From contig NZ_LT629757.1 of NCBI RefSeq assembly GCF_900104965.1, forward strand, positions 124,001-188,000: a stretch of DNA of 64,000 bases, given 5' to 3'. This document shows positions 17,027 through 26,193 of this stretch, in pieces. Position numbers and translations under genes: made by a program. Each line of letters starts with the position of its first letter. Within the stretch, counting starts at the first letter, position 1. The notes beneath the pieces were generated by a model that ran no database searches, was not told the origin of the DNA, and saw only the letters and a program-made list of their open reading frames with translations. Source of the DNA: Nocardioides scoriae. GTDB lineage: Bacteria; Actinomycetota; Actinomycetes; Propionibacteriales; Nocardioidaceae.

Positions 17027-17503
17027 ATGGTCAAGGAGCAGGGGCGCAAGCTCGTGGCGCAGAACCGCAAGGCGCGCCACGACTACCACGTCGACGACAC
17101 CCTGGAGGCCGGTCTGGTGCTCCAGGGCACCGAGGTGAAGTCGCTGCGTGCCGGGCGCGCGACCCTGGTCGACGGGTTCGCCGAGATCGACCACGGCGAG
17201 GCCTACCTGCACGGCGTGCACATCCCGGAGTACACCCAGGGCACCTGGACCAACCACGAGCCGCGGCGGGTCCGCAAGCTGCTGCTGCACCGTGCCGAGA
17301 TCGACAAGCTGGAGCGGCGGGTCAACGAGCGCGGCTACACGCTGGTGCCGCTGTCGCTCTACTTCAAGGACGGTCGCGCCAAGGTGGAGCTGGCCCTGGC
17401 GCGCGGCAAGAAGTCCTACGACAAGCGGCACGCCATCGCCGAGCGCACCGCCAACCGCGAGAAGGAGCAGGCACTGGGCCGCCAGCTCAAGGGGATGGGC
17501 TGA
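17027..17503 (+). CDS. smpB: SsrA-binding protein SmpB
   Basis: A 158-residue beta-barrel RNA-binding protein that carries tmRNA into stalled ribosomes. Motifs include [51 protein letters not shown] and the basic C-terminal tail [15 protein letters not shown], which enters the mRNA channel. Length and ends match the family. Its RNA partner ssrA lies 5.2 kb downstream at 22727-23096. It sits directly after the ftsEX-M23 group, a common actinobacterial order, with 60 bases between. The ATG follows GGGAGG. Confidence 0.97.
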   Translation: MVKEQGRKLVAQNRKARHDYHVDDTLEAGLVLQGTEVKSLRAGRATLVDGFAEIDHGEAYLHGVHIPEYTQGTWTNHEPRRVRKLLLHRAEIDKLERRVNERGYTLVPLSLYFKDGRAKVELALARGKKSYDKRHAIAERTANREKEQALGRQLKGMG

Positions 17504-17544
17504 AAACGCCCACCCCGCCCGCGCGTTCCTGATTCGCTACGCGC

Positions 17545-18414
17545 ATGCGCTCCTCCGTCTCGCTCCGGCGTCTCGCCGTCCTCCTGCTCGCCCTGCTCGC
17601 ACTCGGCACCGCCGGCGGCGGGACCACCGGGCCCGCCGCGGCCAGCACCAACGGCACCGCCGACGGCACGGCCCACCCGGCCACCGGGCTCCTCGTCCTC
17701 TACGCCGACGGGTTCCGGGTCCGCTGCAGCGGCGCGCTGGTCAGCCCCACCGTGGTGCTCAGCGCCGCCCACTGCTTCGACGACGCCGTCGGCCGGGTCG
17801 CGGTGAGCTTCGACTCCGTCATCGCCGAGGAGCCGCCGCTGCCGGTCCCGGCTGCCGCCGACCCGGCCGCCGGCTACACCGACGCCGAGCTCCGCGCCGC
17901 GGGCCTGCGCAGCGGCACGGCCGTCTCCCACCCGCAGTACTCCCACTTCACCGACCTCGACACCTGGAACGACGTGGCGGTGGTCGTCCTCGACCAGCCC
18001 GTCACGACCATCACGCCGGCCAGGCTGGCCCCGCTCGGCTCGCTCGACACCATCGCCAAGAGCCAGCTGTCGGCCACGGTCTTCCGCGCGGTCGGCTACG
18101 GTGCCGAGGTCCGCAAGCCGCTCGTCGGCCCGCAGAAGGCGACGCCGATGACCTACCCGCTGCTGCGCCGCTACGTCGACATGCCCGGCCAGAAGCTGAC
18201 CCCGCAGGTGCTGCAGACCAACGGCACCTCCACCAACGACGAGTTCGGCGAGACCTGCGTCGGCGACTCCGGCGGCCCGGTCTACTTCGGGAGCACCATC
18301 GCCGCGGTCACCAGCTACAGCAACGGCAGCGGCGAGAAGTGCCGCTCCGTCCAGGGGTTCCAGCGCGTCGACGTGCGCGCCACCCGGGACTGGCTGGCTA
18401 CCTTCGGTCTGTGA
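17545..18414 (+). CDS. secreted trypsin-like serine protease
   Basis: A 289-residue S1-family protease. The signal peptide covers residues 1-33 (RRLAVLLLALLALGTAGGG, cleavage near PAAAS). The catalytic triad is visible in LSAAHCFDD (His), WNDVAVVVLD (Asp) and CVGDSGGPVYF (Ser). Cysteines flank the His and Ser motifs and probably form the usual disulfides. There is no C-terminal anchor, so it should be released. The substrate is unknown. The stop overlaps the next gene's GTG by 4 bases, an unexpected coupling between an exported protease and a cytosolic hydrolase. Confidence 0.9.
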   Translation: MRSSVSLRRLAVLLLALLALGTAGGGTTGPAAASTNGTADGTAHPATGLLVLYADGFRVRCSGALVSPTVVLSAAHCFDDAVGRVAVSFDSVIAEEPPLPVPAAADPAAGYTDAELRAAGLRSGTAVSHPQYSHFTDLDTWNDVAVVVLDQPVTTITPARLAPLGSLDTIAKSQLSATVFRAVGYGAEVRKPLVGPQKATPMTYPLLRRYVDMPGQKLTPQVLQTNGTSTNDEFGETCVGDSGGPVYFGSTIAAVTSYSNGSGEKCRSVQGFQRVDVRATRDWLATFGL

Positions 18415-19361
18415 CCGAGACCCCCCAGCCCGCCTCGATCTTCGCCCCGGACGAGCCCGAGGTCGCGCCGGTCTGGCGCGACCTCGGGCTGCCCGGGCTC
18501 TTCGACGTCCACGTCCACTTCCTGCCGCAGTCGATCCAGGACAAGGTGTGGGCGGTCTTCGACCAGGCGGGCCCCAAGATCGGGCGGGAGTGGCCGATCC
18601 GCTACCGCCACGACCACGACCAGCGGGTCGCGCAGCTCCGCGCGTTCGGCGTGCGCCGCTTCTCGGCGCTGCCCTACGCCCACCGACCGGGCGTCGCGAC
18701 CTGGCTCAACGAGTGGGCGCGCGACTTCGCCGAGCGGGTGCCCGAGTGCCTGTGGTCGGCGACCTTCTACCCCGAGGACGGCGTCACGGCGTACGTCGAG
18801 GAGCTGCTCGAGGGCGGCGTCGAGGTCTTCAAGCTGCACACCCAGGTGGGGGAGTTCCTGCTCGACGACCCGCTGCTCGACGACGCCTTCGGGCTGCTCG
18901 AGGACGCCGGGGTCCCGATCGTGACCCACGTGGGGTCGGGCCCGGTCGGCAACCGGTTCACCGGCCCGCAGCACCTCGCGCGGCTGCTGGCGCGTCACCC
19001 GCGGCTGCCGGTCGTGGTGGCCCACATGGGGGCGCCGGAGTACGCCGAGTTCCTCACCATGGCCGAGACCCACGAGCACGTCCGGCTCGACACCACGATG
19101 GTGTTCACGGACTTCTTCGACGCCGACGGCGGCTACCCCGACGACCTGCTGCCGCGCCTGGCCGACCTCGGCGACAAGGTGCTGCTGGGCTCGGACTTCC
19201 CGACGATCCCCTACCCCTACCGCGAGCAGCTCGACGGGTTGCTGGCCCTCGAGGAGCGGCACCCCGGGCTGGGGGAGGACTGGCTGCGACGGGTGCTGTG
19301 GCACAACGGCGCCGAGCTGTTCGGCGCGCCGACGCTCACGGCTGGGGGCACCAGCGCCTGA
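18411..19361 (+). CDS. amidohydrolase family protein
   Basis: A 316-residue TIM-barrel metal hydrolase of the amidohydrolase-2 group (as in ACMSD-like enzymes). Metal ligands appear in FDVHVHFLP (HxH, about residue 30), VFKLHTQVG, VTHVGSG, VVVAHMGAPEY and LGSDFP. No substrate can be named. GTG 18411 overlaps the protease stop (GTGA); the frame upstream of that is non-coding. The end overlaps the convergent GH114 gene by 26 bases. Confidence 0.85.
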   Translation: MTETPQPASIFAPDEPEVAPVWRDLGLPGLFDVHVHFLPQSIQDKVWAVFDQAGPKIGREWPIRYRHDHDQRVAQLRAFGVRRFSALPYAHRPGVATWLNEWARDFAERVPECLWSATFYPEDGVTAYVEELLEGGVEVFKLHTQVGEFLLDDPLLDDAFGLLEDAGVPIVTHVGSGPVGNRFTGPQHLARLLARHPRLPVVVAHMGAPEYAEFLTMAETHEHVRLDTTMVFTDFFDADGGYPDDLLPRLADLGDKVLLGSDFPTIPYPYREQLDGLLALEERHPGLGEDWLRRVLWHNGAELFGAPTLTAGGTSA

Positions 19362-20124
19362 CGCCGTCGGGGGTGACGTCGACGTCGCGCAGCACCACGG
19401 CCAGGTCGCCGTGGTGGGCGCAGGTCCAGCTCAGGTCCTGCGCGCGGTACTCCACGGCCACCACCCGCCGGCCGTAGTCCTCGGCGTACGCCGCGCACTC
19501 GCGGTAGCGGCCGCACTCCTCGGCGACCGCGAAGTCGAACCCCACCGTCCGGCCGTCCCACCCGGCGCGGTTCTTCTGCGCCACCGCGAGGCCCACCGCG
19601 TGCGCGTCGCGCACCAGCGCCCGGGCGTACGCCGTCGCCTGCGTCGCCGTCAGCAGCCCGCGGCTGCGGGTCCAGGAGTCGAGGTTGTCCAGCTCGACGG
19701 CCTCGTAGCCGTCGCGGGCGCACTGCGCCGTCCAGCGGGCGACGATCCGGGCCAGCGCGGCCCGCCTGGCCGCGGTGCGCAGGTCGAGCAGCTGCTCGCC
19801 CCAGGCGGAGTCGACCACCGGGCGGCCGTGGCGGCGCAGCACCAGCCGGGGGTGGCCCTTCCAGAACGCCTGCTCGTCGGGCTGGGTCTGGAAGCCGTTG
19901 ACGTAGCAGACGTCGTAGACCCCCGCGGGCTCCGCGTGGCGGTCGCGCACCACGATCCCGACGTCGTCGGGCACGTCGCGCACGCCGCCGAGCTGGTAGT
20001 CGGCCCGCACGCCGACGGGCAGCGGGAGCGGCTCGGGGGCTGCTGCTGCGGCGGCCGGTGACGGGGTGGGGCCGGCGACGAGCACGGGCAGCAGCGCGAG
20101 GAGGAGGACGACGAGGCGGCGCAC
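19336..20124 (-). CDS. secreted GH114/endo-alpha-1,4-polygalactosaminidase-like protein
   Basis: A 262-residue exported protein with signal peptide (MRRLVVLLLALLPVLVAG, then an Ala-rich stretch) and a GH114-type domain: VRADYQLGGVRDVP, YDVCYVNGFQTQPDE, DGYEAVELDNLDSW and a conserved LAVAQKNRA. The DNLD acidic cluster is the expected catalytic region. Members of the family cleave galactosaminogalactan-type polymers, but many homologues are untested. The GTG at 20124 follows GATGGGGCG, a leaderless-type arrangement. It is a single gene between convergent and codirectional neighbours. Confidence 0.82.
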   Translation of the reverse strand: MRRLVVLLLALLPVLVAGPTPSPAAAAAAPEPLPLPVGVRADYQLGGVRDVPDDVGIVVRDRHAEPAGVYDVCYVNGFQTQPDEQAFWKGHPRLVLRRHGRPVVDSAWGEQLLDLRTAARRAALARIVARWTAQCARDGYEAVELDNLDSWTRSRGLLTATQATAYARALVRDAHAVGLAVAQKNRAGWDGRTVGFDFAVAEECGRYRECAAYAEDYGRRVVAVEYRAQDLSWTCAHHGDLAVVLRDVDVTPDGVRRWCPQP

Positions 20125-20170
20125 CGCCCCATCGTCCCCCTCCCCGTGCCTGTCCGGGGGCGGATCGGCC

Positions 20171-21658
20171 TCAGTGGTCGGCGCGCGCCCGGCGCGGCAG
20201 CAGCCAGCCCAGGCACCACGCCAGGCCCAGCACGCCGAGGGTGGCGAGCAGGGTGACCTCGAGCGCCTCGAGGTGGCGCCCGGCCCGGACGGCCGCGACC
20301 GGGCCGACCTCCTCGAGGCCGAGGCGACCGAAGAACAGCGTGCCCAGCACCGCGACGCCCAGGGACGCGCCGAGCTGCTGCACCGACTCCAGCAGGCCGC
20401 TGGCCGAGCCGACCTCGCGGTCGTCGACCTCGCCCATGATGATGCTGAAGAGCGGCACGAAGATCATCCCCATGCCGAGCCCGAAGACGAACAGCCCGGG
20501 AGCGAGGCGGGCCAGGCCGACGGTCTCGGTGGCCTCGACGGCCCGCAGCGAGAGCCACAGCACCGCGGTGCCGAGCATCATCAGCACCAGGCCGACGTGC
20601 AGGATCGGCCGCCCGACCGCGGTCGCGGCCCAGGCGCCGACGCCGGAGCCGACGAAGGCGCCCACCGCGAGCGCGGCCAGGTAGAGCGCCGCGTGCATCG
20701 GGCCGAAGCCGAGCCCGAGCTGGAGGAACAGGCCGACGGTCAGCGAGACGCCGACGATGCTGCCGAAGAAGAACATCGTGAACGCGACGCCGCTGACGTA
20801 GGACCGCTTGGTCAGCACGCTGGCCTCGATGAGGGTGGTGCGACCGGCGCGGCCGCGGCGGCGCTGGTGCACCACGAACACCGCGAGCACCGGGGCCGAG
20901 GCGACCAGGACGCCCAGGACCCAGGTCGGCCAGCCCAGCGCCCGGCCGTCGACGAGCGGGAAGACGAGCAGGAAGCTGGCCAGGCCCAGGAGCAGGGTGC
21001 CGCCCCAGTCCAGGCGCAGGCCGTGGCGACGGGGCGCGCCCGCGGGCAGCACCCGGTGGGCGGCGAGCAGGGCCGCGGCGCACAGCGGCAGGTTGAGCCA
21101 GAACAGCGCACGCCAGCTGCTGCCGAGCAGGTCGGCGCGCAGCAGCAGGCCCGCCACGACCGGGCCGAGCACGGTCGAGAGCCCGATCACCGGGCCGAAG
21201 GCGGCGAACGCCTTGCCCAGGTGGCGGGGCGGGAAGACGTCGCGCAGCAGCCCGAAGGTCTGCGGCACCATCACGGCCGCCGCCAGCCCCTGCAGGGCCC
21301 GGGCGACCACCAGCCAGGTGCCGTCCCAGGCCAGGGAGCAGGCCAGCGAGGTGGCGGCGAAGCCGACCAGCCCGAGCACCAGCATCCGGCGGCGCCCCAC
21401 GACGTCGCCGAGCCGGGCGCCGGCCATGATGCCCACCGCCAGCGCCAGGGTGTACGCCGCCGCGACCCACTCCAGGGCCGAGGGGGTCATCGCGAGGTCG
21501 GCCTGGATCGTGGGGGCCGCCACGTTGACGATCGTGGAGTCGAGGATGTTGAGGATCATCGCGGTCAGCAGCACCGCGAGTCCGGCCCAGGCGCGGCGGG
21601 GGAGCGGCTCCGGGACGTCGGTCGGGTCGAGCACCGGTGGGGTCTGTGTCGTGGTCAT
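20171..21658 (-). CDS. MFS transporter, DHA2 (EmrB/QacA) type
   Basis: A 495-residue drug:H+ antiporter with 14 predicted membrane helices. Motif A appears as GARLGDVVGRRRML (about residues 80-93) and the motif C region as GPVIGLSTVLGPVVAGLL. Such pumps export lipophilic drugs and cations. The gene lies 62 bases from a divergent WYL-domain regulator, which is therefore its probable regulator. Its ATG is 7 nt from a TAGCGT element on the minus strand, suggesting a leaderless message. Confidence 0.92.
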   Translation of the reverse strand: MTTTQTPPVLDPTDVPEPLPRRAWAGLAVLLTAMILNILDSTIVNVAAPTIQADLAMTPSALEWVAAAYTLALAVGIMAGARLGDVVGRRRMLVLGLVGFAATSLACSLAWDGTWLVVARALQGLAAAVMVPQTFGLLRDVFPPRHLGKAFAAFGPVIGLSTVLGPVVAGLLLRADLLGSSWRALFWLNLPLCAAALLAAHRVLPAGAPRRHGLRLDWGGTLLLGLASFLLVFPLVDGRALGWPTWVLGVLVASAPVLAVFVVHQRRRGRAGRTTLIEASVLTKRSYVSGVAFTMFFFGSIVGVSLTVGLFLQLGLGFGPMHAALYLAALAVGAFVGSGVGAWAATAVGRPILHVGLVLMMLGTAVLWLSLRAVEATETVGLARLAPGLFVFGLGMGMIFVPLFSIIMGEVDDREVGSASGLLESVQQLGASLGVAVLGTLFFGRLGLEEVGPVAAVRAGRHLEALEVTLLATLGVLGLAWCLGWLLPRRARADH

Positions 21659-21665
21659 GACGCCG

Positions 21666-21714
21666 ACGCTAGGGGCGCATCAGGCACGTGGCGTTCCTAA
21701 TTCCGGCCTAGTCT
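21666..21714. promoter_or_regulatory. back-to-back leaderless promoters of the MFS and WYL genes
   Basis: On the minus strand TAGCGT (21671-21666) precedes the MFS ATG by 7 nt; on the plus strand TAGTCT (21709-21714) precedes the WYL ATG by 6 nt. The 62-bp gap thus holds both promoters and any operator. No clear inverted repeat is seen in it. Confidence 0.45.
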
Positions 21715-21720
21715 GGACCC

Positions 21721-22734
21721 ATGGCCGACGGCACTCCCGGCACTCCCGGGCGACTCCTCACCCTGCTCTCGCTGCTGCAGACCCCGCGCGAGTGGCCGGG
21801 GCCCGAGCTCGCGCGTCGGCTGGAGGTCTCCGAGCGCACGGTGCGCAACGACGTCGAGCGGCTGCGGCAGCTCGGCTACCCGGTCCACGCCTCGCGCGGC
21901 GCCGCCGGCGGCTACCGGCTGGCCGCCGGTCAGGCGATGCCGCCGCTGCTGCTCGACGACGAGGAGGCCGTGGCGGTGGCGGTGGCGCTCGGGGCCTCCC
22001 AGGCCTCGGTCGTGGGGATGGAGGAGACCTCGCTGCGGGCGCTGACCAAGCTGCTCCAGGTGCTGCCCACCCGGTTGCGCGGCCAGGTCGACGCGCTGCG
22101 GGCGAGCACGGTCCGCGCCGCCCCCCGCCGGCGTGGCCCCGAGGTCGCCGGCGCGCTGCTGGCCGACCTCGCGTCCTGCATCCGCGACCGCGAGGTGGTC
22201 CGCTTCGGGTACGCCGACCACACCGGCGCCGCCACCGAGCGCCGGGCCGAGCCCTACCGGCTCGTCAGCCTGGGCCAGCGGTGGTACCTCGTGGCCCACG
22301 ACCTCGGTCGCGACGACTGGCGCACCTTCCGCGTCGACCGGGTGCGCGAGCTGCGCGGCGTCGGCCACCGCTTCCGACCGCGCGAGCTCCCGGCCGAGGA
22401 CCTGGCGGCGTACGTCGCGCAGCGGACCCGCTCGGTCCAGCAGCAGGTCACCGGCGTCGTGGTGCTCGAGGCGTCGGCCGCCTCGGTGGAGGAGCGGATG
22501 GGCTGGTGGACCACCGGGAGCATCGAGGTGCTCGGGCAGGAACGCTGCCGGGTCCGCATCGCCGGCCGCTCGACCGAGGACGTCGCGTTCTGGGTGGGCG
22601 CGCTCGGCGTCGACTTCACCGCGGAGGGGCCGCCGGAGCTGCTGGAGGCCGTCCGGGCGGTGGAGCGGCGCTACGGGAATGCCACGCGGGGCGATGGCGG
22701 TTACACTGGCGATGCACAACTCAAGAGGGGCTGA
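21721..22734 (+). CDS. YafY-type WYL domain transcriptional regulator
   Basis: A 337-residue regulator: an N-terminal winged HTH (residues about 20-60, LARRLEVSERTVRNDVERL), a WYL domain (about 150-215, with RLVSLGQRWYLVAHDL) and a C-terminal WCX extension. WYL domains sense ligands such as nucleotides or oligonucleotides. Divergent placement suggests control of the MFS pump. The last 8 bases, including the stop codon at 22732-22734, lie inside the mature tmRNA, and the probable ssrA promoter lies within the last 20 codons. The C-terminal residues (RGDGGYTGDAQLKRG) are therefore constrained by RNA function as well. Confidence 0.9.
   Translation: MADGTPGTPGRLLTLLSLLQTPREWPGPELARRLEVSERTVRNDVERLRQLGYPVHASRGAAGGYRLAAGQAMPPLLLDDEEAVAVAVALGASQASVVGMEETSLRALTKLLQVLPTRLRGQVDALRASTVRAAPRRRGPEVAGALLADLASCIRDREVVRFGYADHTGAATERRAEPYRLVSLGQRWYLVAHDLGRDDWRTFRVDRVRELRGVGHRFRPRELPAEDLAAYVAQRTRSVQQQVTGVVVLEASAASVEERMGWWTTGSIEVLGQERCRVRIAGRSTEDVAFWVGALGVDFTAEGPPELLEAVRAVERRYGNATRGDGGYTGDAQLKRG
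22679..22707 (+). promoter_or_regulatory. probable ssrA promoter, inside the WYL gene
   Basis: ATGCCA (22679-22684, 4 of 6 matches to TTGACA) and TACACT (22702-22707) are 17 nt apart. Transcription from about 22714 would give a 13-nt 5' leader, removed by RNase P to leave the mature 5' end at 22727. Confidence 0.5.
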
Positions 22735-23096
22735 TTGGTTTCGACTGAGGACGTTGGTCCCAGGAGAAGCGGGTCGAGGAGCCAACGTCATCTCGTGAAC
22801 GCTCGTTGGAAACCACAAGTGCCGACTCCAATCGCACTGACTTCGCTCTCGCTGCCTGAGCAGTGACCGAAGCGTCAGACCGGGCATCTGCCCTCGTCCC
22901 GGACCCTGACGTCATCTAGAGGGCTTGCTGATCGACTCCTGTCAGGAGGGTCGATCGGGACACTTTCCTGACTGGGCCCGTCGGCGACCTGTTCGTGGGA
23001 GCGCCGGGGCCGAGAAAAGCGACATCACGAACTGCACCCGGAGAAGACCTGGCACGGCGCTTTAGGACGCGGGTTCGATTCCCGCCAGCTCCACCA
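22727..23096 (+). ncRNA. ssrA: transfer-messenger RNA (tmRNA)
   Basis: A 370-nt tmRNA. The 5' end GGGGCTGATTGGTTTCGAC pairs with the 3' acceptor strand CAGCTCC (one G-U pair), and the T-arm GCGGGTTCGATTCCCGC is followed by an encoded ACCA end. The tag frame starts with resume codon GCC at 22821 and reads ADSNRTDFALAA, ending in TGA at 22857-22859. The tag marks proteins from stalled ribosomes for proteolysis, and SmpB is encoded at 17027. The 5' end overlaps the last 8 bases of the upstream regulator gene. A strong terminator follows at 23118. Confidence 0.98.
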
Positions 23097-23117
23097 TCAC
23101 CACAGCCCTCGTGAGGA

Positions 23118-23145
23118 GACGCCCCGCCGACACCGGCGGGGCGTC
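23118..23145 (+). terminator. intrinsic terminator of ssrA
   Basis: A perfect 12-bp stem (23118-23129 with 23134-23145) around the loop ACAC, followed by TTGCTTCT. It stands 21 nt after the tmRNA 3' end and just before the convergent PAS gene, and could stop both transcripts. Confidence 0.85.
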
Positions 23146-23181
23146 TTGCTTCTCCGACCGCACCCGGGCCGGCCGCGCGCA

Positions 23182-23913
23182 TCAGGGGAGGCGCTGCCTG
23201 CTGTCCAGGTGGTCGGCCAGGTCGGTCCCCCGCCCGCGGCCGTTGCCCCTCTTCCTGCCGGTGGGGGTGTAGGCGAGGTCGATCCACTCGGAGATGGCGG
23301 CCACGACCTCGTTGAGGCGCTGGCCGGCCCCCCACAGGGCCTCCAGGGAGTGCCGGGCCTCCTCGGCGAAGTCGTCCTGCTGGTCCATCAGCAGCTCGGC
23401 GTGGCCCAGCATCGTGGTCAGCGGCGTCCGGAGGTGGTGGTTCACGGTCTCGGCGAGGGACCGGTTGAGCTCCCCTCGGGCAGCCGCCACCAGACCGGTG
23501 ACGTCGGTCATCAGCGCCCACGCGCCCTGGCGCTCGCCGTGGCCCCCGACCATCGGGGTCGCGTTGACGCGCAGGTGCCGCACGGGCTGGCCCGGGGTCT
23601 TGACGGTGACGGTCGCCCCGTCGACCACCTCGCCCCGCGACGCCCTCACGATCGGGATCTCGTGGGTCTCCAGGAGCCGGGCGCCCCCGTCGCCGTAGAG
23701 GTGGAAGACCTCGGCCAGCGACTCGGACGGCACGACCTCGAACCGCCGGTGCAGGAGGCGTTCCAGCGCGGGGCTGAGCATCGAGAGCCGACCGGAGCCG
23801 TCGAGCACGGCGACCGCGAGGCCGGCGCGGCACATCAGTGCCTGCACGGTCGCCTGGTCGACCGTGGTGACGGGCGTCGCCGGGCCGGGGACGGGGTCCT
23901 GGGTCGTCAACAT
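23182..23913 (-). CDS. PAS-DHp protein without a kinase ATPase domain
   Basis: A 243-residue soluble protein. Residues about 25-140 form a PAS domain (AGLAVAVLDGSGRLSMLSP, then HLRVNATPMVGGHGE). It is followed by a histidine-kinase-like dimerisation helix pair with an intact H-box, NHHLRTPLTTMLGHAELL (His near residue 160). The GHKL ATPase domain is missing; the protein ends in a basic tail (TGRKRGNGRGRG). It may be phosphorylated by another kinase, may act as a partner for one, or may be a decayed kinase. The ATG is preceded by GGAGGT, so it looks expressed. No frameshift remnant of an ATPase domain is visible downstream. Confidence 0.72.
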   Translation of the reverse strand: MLTTQDPVPGPATPVTTVDQATVQALMCRAGLAVAVLDGSGRLSMLSPALERLLHRRFEVVPSESLAEVFHLYGDGGARLLETHEIPIVRASRGEVVDGATVTVKTPGQPVRHLRVNATPMVGGHGERQGAWALMTDVTGLVAAARGELNRSLAETVNHHLRTPLTTMLGHAELLMDQQDDFAEEARHSLEALWGAGQRLNEVVAAISEWIDLAYTPTGRKRGNGRGRGTDLADHLDSRQRLP

Positions 23914-24204
23914 GGAGCGTGCTACCTCCGACGTGGTGGGCTCGGCAGGGCAGGTGGCCCGGCCCCGGGCAGGAGCGTCGCCCCCACCGCGAGCGGGTGG
24001 GTGTCACCTCCACCACGGACCCCGCGGCCAGCGGTTCCGGAAGAGGTCGCTCCTCGGCCGACCGGGCCGTAGAGTGAGCCCGGACCCCAACTGTGGACGC
24101 CGCGACGACGCGACAGGACGAGTCGGCCGATCTTCTGCGCACCCGGGACAGGTGAGTGCGCTGAGCGGCTACCAGAGCGACCATGTCGCTGGGGAGAAGG
24201 CACC

Positions 24205-25242
24205 GTGGACGGGCGTCCGAGAACCGCCGGGGGACCTCGTCCTGTGCCGTACCCCGACCGGGGTGGGGCAGACGGGAGTCCCGGCGTCGCGGCCCGGACC
24301 ACGGAGCGCACGACGGACCCCGACGAGGCCGAGGACATCGTGCGACGCCACTACCTGCCCAACCGGCTCCGCCTGCCACGGTCCGCGACCCTGGAGATGA
24401 GCTTCTCGGGCCTGCGCATCGGAGCCGTGACCGCGGGACGGCTCTCCTACGGGCAGGAGGTCCAGCAGCGGACGGGGGAGGCCGACCACTTCCACGTCGA
24501 CATGCCCGTCCGGGGCCGCGCCCTCTCGGGCCGGGGCTCGGGGGAGGAGCCCGTGCTGACGACGGTGGGACAGCCCCTGGTCTTCTCCCCGGGTGCGCCC
24601 GCGGAGATCACCTGGTCGGCCGACTGCGCCCAGCTGTGCCTGATGGTCCCCCGTCCTGCCCTGGAGGGGGAGCTCGAGCGCCTGCTCGGGCGCTCGGTCC
24701 GCTCGGGGCTGCGCTTCGACTTCGACCCGGGTCCCACCGGCAGCGGGGACCGGACCCGAGCGGTGCTGGACCTCGTGGCGCAGGAGGTCGCCCACCCGTC
24801 CGGGCTGCTGTCGAACGACGTCGCCGGCCGGCACGTCGAGGGGTTGCTGCTCGACTCGCTCCTCCTGGGGCACCGCCACAACTACAGCGACGACGCCGCC
24901 GGTGGCCGCGGGAGCGCCACCGGGAGGGTGGTCCGGCGGGCGGCCGAGCTGCTGGAGGGCCGGCCGGAGGAGCCCTGGACCACCGTGGGACTCGCGGCCG
25001 AGGTCCACCTGAGCGTGCGGGCCCTGCAGGCCGGGTTCCAGCGCGACCTGGGCACGACGCCGATGGCCCACCTGCGCGCGGTCCGGCTGCGGCGGGCCCA
25101 CCGGGTCCTGAGGGAGGCCGATCCGGGCAGCACCACGGTGCAGGCGGTGGCGGTGGGACTCGGTCTGCTCCACCAGGGGCGGTTCGCGGCCCAGTACCGG
25201 GAGGCGTTCGGGGAGACGCCGTCGCAGACGCTGGCGTCCTGA
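24205..25242 (+). CDS. AraC family transcriptional regulator
   Basis: A 345-residue regulator with an N-terminal AraC-binding-like sensor (about residues 45-215; DHFHVDMPVRGRA, LVFSPGAPAEITWS, CLMVPRPALEGELERLLG) and a C-terminal double HTH (about 245-340; GLAAEVHLSVRALQAGFQRD, then HQGRFAAQYREAFGETPSQT). The second HTH and the FGETP motif are canonical. Similar proteins control monooxygenase or aromatic-degradation genes, but none is adjacent: the neighbours are a PAS protein and the methionine importer. The GTG start follows GAGAAGG. A short inverted repeat, AGCGAC-cat-GTCGCT, lies at 24176-24190, just upstream. Confidence 0.88.
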   Translation: MDGRPRTAGGPRPVPYPDRGGADGSPGVAARTTERTTDPDEAEDIVRRHYLPNRLRLPRSATLEMSFSGLRIGAVTAGRLSYGQEVQQRTGEADHFHVDMPVRGRALSGRGSGEEPVLTTVGQPLVFSPGAPAEITWSADCAQLCLMVPRPALEGELERLLGRSVRSGLRFDFDPGPTGSGDRTRAVLDLVAQEVAHPSGLLSNDVAGRHVEGLLLDSLLLGHRHNYSDDAAGGRGSATGRVVRRAAELLEGRPEEPWTTVGLAAEVHLSVRALQAGFQRDLGTTPMAHLRAVRLRRAHRVLREADPGSTTVQAVAVGLGLLHQGRFAAQYREAFGETPSQTLAS

Positions 25243-25528
25243 TCGTGGAGCACCGCGTGGCCGGGCCCCGTGGCCCGACCGAGCTCGGACCACGGGGCGC
25301 CGCCTGTGGCGTGCCACCGCGTCGACCCGGGCCTGCTCTGCCGTCCCTGGCAGGGCGCCGGGTCCTGCCGTCCCGGCAGGTCGCCCGCCCTGGGGGCGGC
25401 CACGTCCTGCCGATCAGCAGTGCGTGGTCCGCCCGGGTGGGCTGCTCGGCCCATCCCACCACCGCGGACCGGCCCGCGGATATCCACTGGGCGTCCGGGG
25501 CTGTCCAGGTCGCGCCGTGGCGCGGAGG

Positions 25529-26193
25529 TCACCTCCGGAGCACGCGCCGGGCGGTCGTGTTGCCGAGGAGCTGGACCAGCTGGACCAGCAGCACGATGAT
25601 GGCGACGGTGGTCCAGGTGACGACGGTGTCGAACTGGCGGTAGCCGTACTGCAGGGCGAAGTTGCCCAGGCCGCCACCACCGACGACACCCGCGATGGCC
25701 GACATGTCGACGATCGCCACGAAGACGTAGGTGTAGCCCAGGATCAGCGGGCCCAGCGCCTCGGGGACGAGCACCGTGCGGATGATGCGCATCCGGCTGG
25801 CGCCCACGGACCGGGCGGCCTCGATGACGCCGGGCTGCACGGTGACGAGGTTCTGCTCGACGATGCGGCTGATGCCGAAGGTGGCGGCCAGGGTGAGGGC
25901 GAAGATGATCGCCCGGTTGCCGATGCCGATGCCGACGACCACGCGCGCCAGCGGCTGCACGGCGGCGATGAAGATGACGAACGGGATCGGCCGGAAGAAG
26001 TTGACCAGCACGTTGAGCACGGTGTGGACGACGCGGTTGGCGTAGAGGCCGCCGCGGCGCGTGACGTAGAGCGCCAGCCCGAGCAGCAGCCCGAGCAGGC
26101 CGCCGAGGAGCAGCGTGATCCCGACGATGTAGAGGGTCTCGTACGTCGCCTGCCACACCAGCGGCCACAGGTCGGGCAGGTTGGTGTCGACGT

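Noticed and set aside
14657-17431. 924-codon minus-strand frame opposite ftsX, the M23 gene and smpB
   Set aside because: Antisense shadow of three well-known genes.
23118-23145. Attachment site of an integrated element at the 3' end of ssrA
   Set aside because: tmRNA 3' ends are common integration sites, but no integrase or duplicated 3' end is seen; the sequence is simply the terminator.
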